Below, piece by piece: positions 17,126 through 23,797 of a DNA stretch of 28,690 bases. The stretch is from Oscillospiraceae bacterium (GTDB taxonomy: Bacteria; Bacillota; Clostridia; Oscillospirales; Ruminococcaceae): contig JAQXFT010000065.1 of NCBI GenBank assembly GCA_029005335.1, forward strand, positions 1-28,690. The letters run 5' to 3'. The position numbers and the translations under genes were made by a program. Numbering within the stretch: position 1 is the stretch's first letter; every line of letters begins with the position of its first letter. The notes under the pieces are model-generated. The model saw only the letters and a list, made by a program, of their open reading frames with translations, ran no database searches and was not told the DNA's origin.

Positions 17126-17827
17126 TTATTTTACTTCATAATTTTCAGAATTATATATACTTTCAGCGATTTGCACTAAATCAACATCTGATTTTTGTGC
17201 ATTTATTTCATAAGTGTATTTTTCATCATGCCATAAAAGCGTATTCAGTCCGTCAGATTTCAGAATATATCCCTCAAAGCCTGATACCTTTACTCTTTCA
17301 TAGCCTGATATTCTGTTATCCTCTCCGAATGATACTGATGATACATAATAGCTGAAATTTATATATCCCTCTCCGTCAGAATAGAATATATCCGCATTGC
17401 TTTCACCGATATTTTCTGATATCTTTTCATATCCCTCCGGAATATACTGAGGATATACTGACGATTGTATTACATTGCTTCCGGTATCGGGAAAATATAT
17501 ATTTATCTGGTTTTCAATCCATTCTATAACAGCACCCCATACAATTGCTCTCACCTCAGGAACTGCCAATGATGTTCCCGTCAGAATCAGAATTACTGAT
17601 GCTGCTGAAACAAATGCTTTATTATAAAAGATATTATGCTTTATTTTTATTATCCCTCTCGGATTGATTCCATACCGCTTTATATCCCTATACATTCTTC
17701 TGTTGAATCTCTCAGAAAATATATGAATCCTTTTTTCGTCAAAGCCCTCAAGAAGCTTTTCACTGCTTTCATTCGCATTTTCCTTTAACGCCTGAAACAT
17801 AATCCTTTCAAATTCAGTACCGGTCAT
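17126..17827 (-). CDS. Membrane anti-sigma-like protein with DUF4367-type domain
   Basis: 233 aa with a cytoplasmic N-terminal part (1-68), one membrane segment (about 69-88, ending TGTSLAVPEVRA) and an extracytoplasmic part (about 118-230; SVYPQYIPEGYEKISENIG, YINFSYY, GYEGYI-like GFEGYILKSDGLNTLLWHD). This matches the layout of DUF4367 proteins paired with ECF sigma factors in Firmicutes. No HxxxCxxC zinc motif is present in the N-terminal part. The ATG overlaps the sigma stop by four bases (ATGA), with GGAGGAGG upstream, so the two should be made together. Function as the anti-sigma is inferred from layout and context. Confidence 0.8.
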   Translation of the reverse strand: MTGTEFERIMFQALKENANESSEKLLEGFDEKRIHIFSERFNRRMYRDIKRYGINPRGIIKIKHNIFYNKAFVSAASVILILTGTSLAVPEVRAIVWGAVIEWIENQINIYFPDTGSNVIQSSVYPQYIPEGYEKISENIGESNADIFYSDGEGYINFSYYVSSVSFGEDNRISGYERVKVSGFEGYILKSDGLNTLLWHDEKYTYEINAQKSDVDLVQIAESIYNSENYEVK

Positions 17828-18369
17828 GGAATTTCCTCCTCCCTGTCAGCTATAATCTCAGAAAGCATTCTTTTTGCCCTGAAGATTCTGGAATTTACTG
17901 CCTTGCTTCCTATGTTAAGAATATCTGCTATCTCACTCTCTTTAAGTCCATGGTAATATTTAAGCTCAAGGACTGTTCTGTACTTCTCATCAAGAAGCTT
18001 CAGACATTCTTTCATCTCGTCCTTATCAGCATTGTAAATGTCATCTGATACAAGATTATACTTTGCCTGATATTCTTCTTCATCAAGAGGAACTGGCTCT
18101 GCACGGTTCTGGCGAAGCATATCCCTTACCCTGTTTTTTAAAATAAGTATTATCAGGTTTCTTATATGCTCCTCCGATATATCATAGAATTTTTCTATAT
18201 GATTTATCACTTTCATATATGTATCGTGTACTGCGTCCTCGGCTGAATCCTCATTCCCAAGCATTTTGTATGCTATATAATAAAGCTTGTTTTTGTATTC
18301 ATTATAGAGATATTCAAAAAGCCTCCGGTCATTATCACTATTCAGCGACATAAGATAAAATTCAAGCAA
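17824..18369 (-). CDS. ECF-type RNA polymerase sigma factor
   Basis: 181 aa. Region 2 is at about 17-85 (EYKNKLYYIAYKMLGNEDSA then EDAVHDTYMKVINHI, and LILKNRVRDMLRQNR) and region 4 at about 115-172 (LDEKYRTVLELKYYHGLKES then EIADILNIGSKAVNSRIFRA). No region 1.1 or 3 is present. The start is TTG at 18369 with GAGGAGG about 11 bases upstream; the next in-frame ATG (18351) is too far from that SD. It is the first gene of a three-gene operon with the anti-sigma-like and dockerin genes. The target regulon is unknown; autoregulation is likely by family. Confidence 0.92.
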   Translation of the reverse strand: MLEFYLMSLNSDNDRRLFEYLYNEYKNKLYYIAYKMLGNEDSAEDAVHDTYMKVINHIEKFYDISEEHIRNLIILILKNRVRDMLRQNRAEPVPLDEEEYQAKYNLVSDDIYNADKDEMKECLKLLDEKYRTVLELKYYHGLKESEIADILNIGSKAVNSRIFRAKRMLSEIIADREEEIP

Positions 18370-18488
18370 AGTTTATTTTTCCTCCTCTGTATTTATTACG
18401 TTCCGGAATCAGTTTTTACTTCAGAAAAATAATAGCATATTATCAGATTTTATGCAAGCTCCGATACAAGGAAATTTTTTTCTTTTAA

Positions 18489-18508
18489 TTTAAACGTCTG
18501 CGTTTAAA
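18489..18508. repeat. Perfect inverted repeat in the divergent intergenic region
   Basis: Arms TTTAAACG and CGTTTAAA flank a 4-base centre TCTG, between the sigma gene (minus) and holin gene (plus). There is no adjacent T run on the plus strand, so an operator is as likely as a hairpin. CGTCTG recurs 18 bases on, at 18513-18518. Confidence 0.6.
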
Positions 18509-18538
18509 AAACCGTCTGTTTCTGCCCTTTTATAGAAA

Positions 18539-18576
18539 CGTTCTTTGATAAATATTCATATTATATTCCAAGAACG
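18539..18576. repeat. Spaced inverted repeat upstream of holin gene
   Basis: CGTTCTT (18539-18545) and AAGAACG (18570-18576) are perfect 7-base arms separated by 24 AT-rich bases. They end about 20 bases before the AGGAGG SD of the holin gene. It may be a regulator site or a leader hairpin. Confidence 0.5.
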
Positions 18577-18612
18577 CTTATATTTTTTCAGAAAGGAGGT
18601 TTTTTAAGGCTT

Positions 18613-19059
18613 ATGGACGATATAAAAAAGATTACTGTCTCATGTATAACAGGATTTATTGCCATGCTCACAAAACAATATGCCCTGATTTTTCTGCTGG
18701 TCTGTACAGGAATCGTTCTGGACTGCATAACGGGTCTTATAAAGGCTAAAGCAACAGGTCAGGTTATATCAAGCAAAAAGGGCTTTCAGGGATTCTGGAA
18801 AAAAGCCGGATTTATATTCACATTCGGCTTCGGAATCTTTATTGACTGCTTTATCCCGATTCTGCTGGATATAGTCAATATAGAATTTCCGTTTTCAAGT
18901 CCGTTCGGTCTGATAATCGGTATGTATATTATACTCAACGAAAGTATAAGCATTGCCGAAAATCTGATTGAAATCAACCCAAAATCTGTACCCGGATGGG
19001 TCGTATCACTGTTAAAAAATACTGCCGATAAAATCGACAGCGACAAGGAGGAAAAATAA
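18613..19059 (+). CDS. Phage-type holin (TcdE/holin 4 family-like)
   Basis: 148 aa with three or four hydrophobic segments (about 8-20, 23-41, 64-84, 94-110), a central basic loop with KAKATGQVISSKKGFQGFWK, and a charged C-terminus ending DKEEK. This is the layout of the toxin-secretion/phage-lysis holin family, in which LDCITGLIKA and the GFWKKAG region are recognisable. Holins make membrane lesions that let an endolysin reach the wall. AAAGGAGG lies about 13 bases before the ATG. Its stop overlaps the start of the endolysin gene by one base. No capsid, tail or integrase gene is nearby. Confidence 0.85.
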   Translation: MDDIKKITVSCITGFIAMLTKQYALIFLLVCTGIVLDCITGLIKAKATGQVISSKKGFQGFWKKAGFIFTFGFGIFIDCFIPILLDIVNIEFPFSSPFGLIIGMYIILNESISIAENLIEINPKSVPGWVVSLLKNTADKIDSDKEEK

Positions 19060-19847
19060 TGAAAATGTTTGGAATTGACATATCATCTCATCAGAGACAA
19101 ATTGACTGGTACAAAATAAAGGATAAAATAGAATTTGCCATTATCCGTGCCGGCTACGGAAAATCCGCTTCCCAGCGTGACGAATACTTTGAGCGAAATT
19201 ACTCGGAGTGCAGAAAATATAATATACCATGCGGTGTATACTGGTACAGCTATGCTTTAAACACTGAACAGGCTTTACAGGAGGCTGATGCCTGCTTTGA
19301 AGTCATCAAAGGTAAAAGCTTTGAATACCCCGTTTATTTCGATATCGAGGACGGCTCTCAGACAAATCTCGGCACGGAAAGAATATCCGCTATCGCAAAG
19401 ACCTTCTGTGAACGTCTTGAACAGCTCGGCTACTGGGCGGGAATCTACAGCTATAAAAGCTTTCTCGAAAATAACCTTTCCTATGATGTAAGACAGCGTT
19501 ATGCCATCTGGATTGCCCATACCGGAACGGCACAGACCAGCTATTCCGGACAGTTCGGAATATGGCAGTTTTCACACCACGGAAAATTAGACGGAATCAG
19601 CGGTGATGTTGACTGCAACTACTGCTATATCGATTATCCCTCGCTTATGATTAAGTCGGGACTGAATAACATCAATATGACTCAGACGGAAAAAAATCAG
19701 ACCTATACCGTAAAAAAAGGCGATACTCTCTGGGATATTGCCATGAAATTCTACGGAGACGGCTCAGCATACAAAAAAATAAAGCTTTTCAATAATTTAA
19801 GCTCTGACACTATTTATCCGGAACAGATTCTTAAAATTCCGGAATAA
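19059..19847 (+). CDS. GH25 lysozyme with C-terminal LysM domain (endolysin-like)
   Basis: 262 aa. The GH25 muramidase domain (about 3-195) starts FGIDISSHQRQIDW with Asp7, and has the catalytic pair in YFDIEDG (Asp95, Glu97) and IWQFSHHGKLDGISGDVDCN near its end. A LysM wall-binding domain fills about 215-262 (YTVKKGDTLWDIAMKFYGDG, LFNNL, IYPEQILKIPE). There is no signal peptide, so exit from the cell should depend on the holin encoded just before it. AAGGAGG sits 6-7 bases before the ATG. It hydrolyses the MurNAc-GlcNAc bond of peptidoglycan by family. Confidence 0.93.
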   Translation: MKMFGIDISSHQRQIDWYKIKDKIEFAIIRAGYGKSASQRDEYFERNYSECRKYNIPCGVYWYSYALNTEQALQEADACFEVIKGKSFEYPVYFDIEDGSQTNLGTERISAIAKTFCERLEQLGYWAGIYSYKSFLENNLSYDVRQRYAIWIAHTGTAQTSYSGQFGIWQFSHHGKLDGISGDVDCNYCYIDYPSLMIKSGLNNINMTQTEKNQTYTVKKGDTLWDIAMKFYGDGSAYKKIKLFNNLSSDTIYPEQILKIPE

Positions 19848-19854
19848 AAAGCTT

Positions 19855-19882
19855 GGGACACAGTTTTATTTAACTGTGTCCC
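19855..19882. terminator. Bidirectional intrinsic terminator
   Basis: An 11-bp perfect stem (GGGACACAGTT with AACTGTGTCCC) and 6-base loop lies between convergent genes. T-rich tails occur on both sides: GATTTCTTTC on plus, AAGCTTTTTATT on minus. It serves the endolysin gene and the 557-aa protein gene. Confidence 0.9.
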
Positions 19883-19897
19883 GATTTCTTTCAGATA

Positions 19898-21571
19898 TTA
19901 TTCTATATTTCCATAGTTGCCGGTAACATCATAGCTGTTGATAGCTCCTCCGCTGGTTGAAAATCCATAGAGATAGGAATTTACAATATCCCTTGCTTCC
20001 TCATCAGTTGAGGCAAAGCCTATATTTTTCACAACGTGAGCCATAAAGTTTATAATATCTTCTTCTGTCGCATATCCTTCGAGACTGCTTGTGTTGCTGT
20101 CAATGATATATGCACCTGACTTGTCAGGAACGCTAAGCTCTGTAATCTCTGATGATGAAATCTCAAGGTCAACTTTTCCGTAATTGATATCCTCAACATC
20201 TATATCAAAGCTTGCTTTCTGTGATGAGCCGTCAGAATTAAGAGCAACGGCAAACGGTGCGGACTCGTTTATTGAAAAATTAAGATTTCCGTTTACATAG
20301 CCGTAATCCTTATTTACTGTTTCAAGGTCTGTAAATTCAACAAGTATCTTTGTATCCTCATCATGTTCTGTAACTGTCATATCAACAGAACCTGTATATT
20401 TATCATCATTTACAGTATAATCTATGTCGCATTTCAGATATGTTTCTTCCTCTGAATTGGTGAAATTAAGTATTCCGTTTGCATTTTCTTCGCTTTTACC
20501 GGTGAAAAGAAATTCAAAGCCGTCATCGTTATTATCCTTCAGGGTATATCCTCTGATGTCGCCTGTCGGGTCAACGTATGTTTTAAGAGTGAGAATCAAA
20601 TCATCATCTTCGCCGTTCTCATCAGATTTAAGCTTTTCGAGGGCATTGTCAAGGTCGGAAATATAAGTTTCCTCATCGCATATCGCAAGACGGGTTACAA
20701 CAATATTCTTTACTGTTTCATCTTCCTTGAGAGAATTTATATATTTTCCGGCAGTATTTTCAAGAAATTCCTCATTCATCTCAACAGTAAGCACAGTATA
20801 TTTATTGGTATAGCTTCCGACTGTAACCTCTTCGTCCTTTTCCTGCTTTACTTCTGATACACATTCATTCCAGAGAGAAGTATATTTTTCTGTAAGAGCT
20901 TTAAATTCATCTTTTGTGAGAATTTCTTCGGGATTGCTGTAAAATTTTCCGACTGTTTCAAGAGCTTTTTTATCCTCATCTGAACTTGCAGAGGCAATCA
21001 AATCCATTCCCAGATATCTTTCTGTAATCTGCGGGATTCTTCCCATCATAAAAAGATTTGCATAATCTATTGACATTTCAAGGTCGGCAATATCATTTTC
21101 ATTCAAATCAACTCCGAGATTATAGCCTATAAGTCCCTGAAATACTGATTCATTAAGCGTAAGCGAGATATTATTGATGTTGTCTATAAACGCATTTGCT
21201 TTGTCTGTACCGCCCATAGCATTTTTAGCAAGAGTTTTAAGTCCGTCGCTCATTGTATATTTTGCATCAATCTTTGCATTTATACCTTTGCCGGAATCCT
21301 TGCCCATAATGTCAACATATTTATTGTATGATTCCGAGAGATATTCAATCTGCTCACCTGTATTTATGTCATTGACCCATGCATAATACTCTTTCGGAGA
21401 AAGTGTTGAGAGCTTGACTTTATTCTTGACAAATGCAGAGGTATTATAGGCAATAACTGAACCGCCTGCTACTACTGCAACCGCACCTGCAGTTATTCCT
21501 GCAACAAGAGTGGCTTTTTTTGGTTTTTTTACGGTTTCTACACCGCTTACGGATTCATTGAATTCAGACAT
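19898..21571 (-). CDS. Single-pass extracytoplasmic protein, function unknown
   Basis: I do not recognise a defined family. From the ATG at 21571 the product has 557 aa: a cytoplasmic N-terminus (1-20), one hydrophobic segment (about 21-42, Ala/Gly/Val-rich), then a large Asp/Glu/Asn-rich extracellular part with alternating charged beta-like stretches and essentially no Cys after the start (one in LWNECVSE and few others). The C-terminus has YLYGFSTSGGAINSYDVTGN. AAGGAGA lies 9 bases before this ATG; the in-frame ATG and Leu-initiated extension up to 21637 overlaps the promoter -10 region and is rejected. It is monocistronic, with a near-consensus promoter, so probably well expressed. Confidence 0.85.
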   Translation of the reverse strand: MSEFNESVSGVETVKKPKKATLVAGITAGAVAVVAGGSVIAYNTSAFVKNKVKLSTLSPKEYYAWVNDINTGEQIEYLSESYNKYVDIMGKDSGKGINAKIDAKYTMSDGLKTLAKNAMGGTDKANAFIDNINNISLTLNESVFQGLIGYNLGVDLNENDIADLEMSIDYANLFMMGRIPQITERYLGMDLIASASSDEDKKALETVGKFYSNPEEILTKDEFKALTEKYTSLWNECVSEVKQEKDEEVTVGSYTNKYTVLTVEMNEEFLENTAGKYINSLKEDETVKNIVVTRLAICDEETYISDLDNALEKLKSDENGEDDDLILTLKTYVDPTGDIRGYTLKDNNDDGFEFLFTGKSEENANGILNFTNSEEETYLKCDIDYTVNDDKYTGSVDMTVTEHDEDTKILVEFTDLETVNKDYGYVNGNLNFSINESAPFAVALNSDGSSQKASFDIDVEDINYGKVDLEISSSEITELSVPDKSGAYIIDSNTSSLEGYATEEDIINFMAHVVKNIGFASTDEEARDIVNSYLYGFSTSGGAINSYDVTGNYGNIE

Positions 21572-21605
21572 ATAAAAGATTCTCCTTAAATAATATTGTG
21601 ATAAC

Positions 21606-21634
21606 ATCATAGCATACTTGATTTCCCTTGTCAA
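21606..21634 (-). promoter_or_regulatory. Strong sigma-A promoter of the 557-aa protein gene
   Basis: On the minus strand: TTGACA (6 of 6), 17-base spacer, TATGAT (5 of 6). The predicted transcript starts about 28 bases before the ATG at 21571. It is the closest match to consensus in the window. Confidence 0.9.
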
Positions 21635-21683
21635 CAAATTCTGAAATTATTTACCGTTTTGTAATTTTTGGGAAAAAATTTTT

Positions 21684-21713
21684 TTCACAAATCAGGCATA
21701 TTTTTATTATATC
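21684..21713 (+). promoter_or_regulatory. Possible promoter of the DUF1540 gene
   Basis: TTCACA (5 of 6) is followed at 15 bases by TATTAT or at 18 bases by TATATC. Neither spacing is ideal. It lies about 70 bases before the start codon. Confidence 0.35.
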
Positions 21714-21784
21714 TGAGAATAATAGAATCAGTTCCCCGTGAACAATATTCCAATTAAAATCTATTTCAAAAGGAGATTTATATT

Positions 21785-21967
21785 ATGGAACCTATGAAGA
21801 AAAACACATCTATAAAATGTACTGTTTCACAGTGCAAGCACAATATGGTTACTGAGGACTATTGCAGTCTCAACTGTATCTCTGTAGGCACTCACGAAGC
21901 TAACCCTACTGTTCCCGAATGTACTGACTGTCACTCATTCGTCAAGCGTACAGGCTGTTGCGACTGA
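21785..21967 (+). CDS. DUF1540-type Cys-rich small protein
   Basis: 60 aa with eight Cys plus a Cys pair at the end. The pattern IKCTVSQCKHN, then YCSLNCISVGTHE, then ECTDCHSF matches the DUF1540 signature of Firmicutes (Cys pairs around a short I-x-V-G segment and a final C-x-S/T-F). The family is thought to bind metal; no function is established. AAGGAG lies 8 bases before the ATG, so translation looks strong. It stands alone, with no radical-SAM maturase or transporter nearby, which argues against a peptide natural-product precursor. Confidence 0.85.
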   Translation: MEPMKKNTSIKCTVSQCKHNMVTEDYCSLNCISVGTHEANPTVPECTDCHSFVKRTGCCD

Positions 21968-21991
21968 TAAAAATCTGCCTGATTCTTTTAT

Positions 21992-22014
21992 GCCCGAAAA
22001 TTCTCTTTTCGGGC
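21992..22014 (+). terminator. Hairpin after the DUF1540 gene
   Basis: A perfect 9-bp stem (GCCCGAAAA with TTTTCGGGC) and 5-base loop starts 24 bases after the stop codon. No T run follows on the plus strand, so it may act as a 3' stabilising hairpin rather than a full terminator. Confidence 0.5.
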
Positions 22015-22105
22015 TACATACCTGATTCTGAATATTTTTTATGTGCAGTTTTTACAAAAATATCTGAACCGTCACGTATAAAACATAAAACTTTTTTTCA
22101 GATGC

Positions 22106-22134
22106 TTGCAAATTTTTCTGAAATGAGTTATAAT
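22106..22134 (+). promoter_or_regulatory. Sigma-A promoter of ireB
   Basis: TTGCAA (4 of 6), 17-base spacer, TATAAT (6 of 6). The transcript would start near 22141, about 55 bases before the ATG. Confidence 0.8.
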
Positions 22135-22195
22135 ATAATTGTACTTTAGAATCAGTACCTATTATGGCAATTTTTTTAACAGGAGGCTGAAAAGC

Positions 22196-22441
22196 ATGTC
22201 AGATAAAACTATGACTTTTTCCGTAAACGAGGACAGAGAATCAGAACTCAAAAAAAATCTCACTATCATTTATGATGCCCTTGTACAAAAAGGATATAAC
22301 CCTATCAATCAGATTGTAGGTTACATTCTCTCAGAAGACCCCACCTACATAACCACTTACAACAATGCAAGAAATCTTATCCGCCATATCGACCGTGACG
22401 AGCTTTTGCAGGTTCTTGTAAAATCATATCTTAATTCCTGA
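22196..22441 (+). CDS. ireB: IreB family regulatory phosphoprotein (UPF0297)
   Basis: 81 aa. It matches the small IreB/UPF0297 family: TMTFSVNEDRESELKKNLTI, then VQKGYNPINQIVGYILSEDP and YITTYNNARNLIRHIDRDEL. In Enterococcus IreB is phosphorylated on N-terminal threonines by the PASTA kinase IreK and affects cephalosporin tolerance; Thr5 and Thr7 here are the equivalent candidates. The ATG at 22196 is supported by AGGAGG 9 bases upstream; an in-frame TTG at 22139 lacks an SD and lies at the predicted transcription start. In many Firmicutes the gene sits with alaS and ruvX, but here it has its own promoter and terminator. Confidence 0.93.
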   Translation: MSDKTMTFSVNEDRESELKKNLTIIYDALVQKGYNPINQIVGYILSEDPTYITTYNNARNLIRHIDRDELLQVLVKSYLNS

Positions 22442-22450
22442 TTACTTTGA

Positions 22451-22481
22451 GGCGGTGCTTATATGCTCCGCCGTTTTTTTT
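22451..22481 (+). terminator. Intrinsic terminator of ireB
   Basis: The stem GGCGG/CCGCC, continued by GC/GC past a T-T mismatch, is followed by GTTTTTTTT. It begins 10 bases after the stop codon. Confidence 0.9.
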
Positions 22482-22499
22482 CCTGACATAACTTTCCGC

Positions 22500-22527
22500 T
22501 GATAATATTTTATATAACGCATATAAT
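22500..22527 (+). promoter_or_regulatory. Promoter of the deacetylase gene, sigma-E-like
   Basis: TGATAAT, 13-base spacer, CATATAAT. The -10 matches 7 of 8 of the sporulation sigma-E pattern CATACAnT, and the -35 holds the ATA core. The same bases also allow a sigma-A reading (CTGATA, 17 bases, TATAAT), so the sigma factor is undecided. Confidence 0.5.
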
Positions 22528-22532
22528 AATTA

Positions 22533-22550
22533 TGCGGAAAACATTCCGCA
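22533..22550 (+). other. Leader hairpin before the deacetylase start
   Basis: A 7-bp perfect stem (TGCGGAA with TTCCGCA) and 4-base loop lies in the predicted 5' leader, 30 bases before the ATG, followed by seven A and seven T. Its position near the predicted transcript start suggests mRNA stabilisation; that is inference. Confidence 0.45.
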
Positions 22551-22579
22551 CAAAAAAATTTTTTTCAGGATTGCATACT

Positions 22580-23308
22580 ATGAAAAAAAAATTGATATCT
22601 GTTCTGATTTCATCTGCAATCGCACTGTCCCTGACAGGCATGAACGCATATTCAACCGGCTATGGTCAGGGTACTGCTGTAGATGAAAATAATTGTCCGA
22701 CAGGTGCTGTTGAATTCAACTCAATGTACAGCGGTTCGGGAACTTATTCCCTCACCGGAGACAATTCAAGAATTATAATTACTTTCGACCAGGGCTACGA
22801 AAACGGATATACCTCAAAAATTCTTGATACTCTTAAAGAAAAACACGTTTCTGCAATATTCTTCCTTACCGGTGACTATGCTAAAAAGGAAAAGGCTCTT
22901 GTCAGACGTATGATTGATGAAGGTCACGTTATCGGAAATCATGGTATGACTCATGCAAAGCTTCCCGATTTATCTCCGGATAAACTGAAAGAAGAAGTTA
23001 TGTCACTTCATCAGTATGTACTTGATGAATACGGCTACGAAATGCAGTACTTCCGGTATCCATGCGGTGAATATTCCGAAAGCACTATAGAACAGCTACA
23101 GAAATTAGGATATAAAACACTTTTCTGGAGCTTCGCATACGTTGACTGGAAAACAGATTCACAGCCCTCTCCGGAAACAGGATTTAAAAAGCTTACAGAA
23201 TCTGCTCACGGCGGGGAAATTCTTCTGCTTCACTCGGTATCCTCTACAAATGCACAGATTCTGGGTGATGTCATCGACAATCTGAGAGCAAAAGGCTTTA
23301 AACTCTGA
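22580..23308 (+). CDS. PdaA-type polysaccharide (peptidoglycan) deacetylase
   Basis: NodB-fold metal deacetylase. From the ATG at 22580 it has 242 aa with an N-terminal signal peptide (about 1-25, ending near MNAYS). Catalytic motifs: ITFDQGYENG with catalytic Asp70, NHGMTH giving zinc ligands His121 and His125, RYPCGEYS (Arg159), and LLLHS with His218. The GYENGYT extension and VDWK are typical of PdaA, which makes muramic delta-lactam in spore cortex. Position 71 is Gln, where most NodB enzymes have a third metal ligand Asp. The start is supported by CAGGA about 10 bases upstream; an ATG at 22532 lies in a hairpin without an SD. A sporulation role is inferred from the subfamily. Confidence 0.85.
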   Translation: MKKKLISVLISSAIALSLTGMNAYSTGYGQGTAVDENNCPTGAVEFNSMYSGSGTYSLTGDNSRIIITFDQGYENGYTSKILDTLKEKHVSAIFFLTGDYAKKEKALVRRMIDEGHVIGNHGMTHAKLPDLSPDKLKEEVMSLHQYVLDEYGYEMQYFRYPCGEYSESTIEQLQKLGYKTLFWSFAYVDWKTDSQPSPETGFKKLTESAHGGEILLLHSVSSTNAQILGDVIDNLRAKGFKL

Positions 23309-23320
23309 AATAATGCTCAT

Positions 23321-23351
23321 GGGCGGACTTTAAAAAAGTCCGCCCGTTTTT
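23321..23351 (+). terminator. Intrinsic terminator of the deacetylase gene
   Basis: An 11-bp perfect stem (GGGCGGACTTT with AAAGTCCGCCC), 3-base loop, then GTTTTTA. It sits between convergent genes, 12 bases after the deacetylase stop and just before the Nudix stop. The minus-strand side lacks a T run. Confidence 0.9.
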
Positions 23352-23352
23352 A

Positions 23353-23781
23353 TCACATATACTCACGCTTTATAAAACGCACTATCTTTTCATAGTCAAG
23401 TGAAACATCATTCCTGAGATGCTCACTTATACTTTCAACCAGCTTTTCCGGACGTACCCACATATAATCACCATGCTCCGTACTCAGTGACACCATATCA
23501 TGATTTGAGGTGCAGAGATAGAATATTATTATAACATTTTCATTCTCCGAAATAATAAAGCTTGATGCACGGGTTATTTCCTTTACATTTACATTAAGAC
23601 CGGTTTCTTCATAAACCTCCCTTTCAAGAGCATTTTCAGGAGATTCACCGAATTTTATTCTTCCGCCAGGAAATTCCCATTCGCCTGCTCCGGTTGTTTC
23701 AAATTCTGAACGCTTTAAAACAAGGACTCTTCCACGACAGCACACTATTCCTTTTACTTCCGTTATGATTTTTTTATCCAT
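23353..23781 (-). CDS. Nudix hydrolase (MutT-like)
   Basis: 142 aa. The complete Nudix box is GRIKFGESPENALEREVY then EETGL, matching G-x5-E-x7-REUXEEXGU, at about 40-62. The preceding GEWEFPGG and the ITEVKGIVCCRGRVLVLKR start resemble small MutT/CTP-pyrophosphatase-like enzymes that hydrolyse nucleoside triphosphates. The substrate cannot be told from sequence. It is the last gene of a minus-strand operon, 16 bases after the SPFH gene; GGAG lies about 10 bases before the ATG. Confidence 0.9.
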   Translation of the reverse strand: MDKKIITEVKGIVCCRGRVLVLKRSEFETTGAGEWEFPGGRIKFGESPENALEREVYEETGLNVNVKEITRASSFIISENENVIIIFYLCTSNHDMVSLSTEHGDYMWVRPEKLVESISEHLRNDVSLDYEKIVRFIKREYM

Positions 23782-23797
23782 AAAAATTCACTCCATT

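Noticed and set aside
18613..19847. Prophage
   Set aside because: Only the lysis pair is present; no integrase, structural genes, or att-like direct repeats were seen around it.
21572..21637. Longer start for the 557-aa protein
   Set aside because: The extra region overlaps the -10 element of a near-consensus promoter and has no SD; AAGGAGA supports 21571.
21785..21967. Ribosomal peptide (SCIFF-like) precursor
   Set aside because: The Cys pattern fits DUF1540, and there is no radical-SAM maturase, protease or transporter nearby.
22572..22578. CATACTA as a sigma-G -10 box for the deacetylase
   Set aside because: It overlaps the start codon, which would leave no leader or SD in the transcript.
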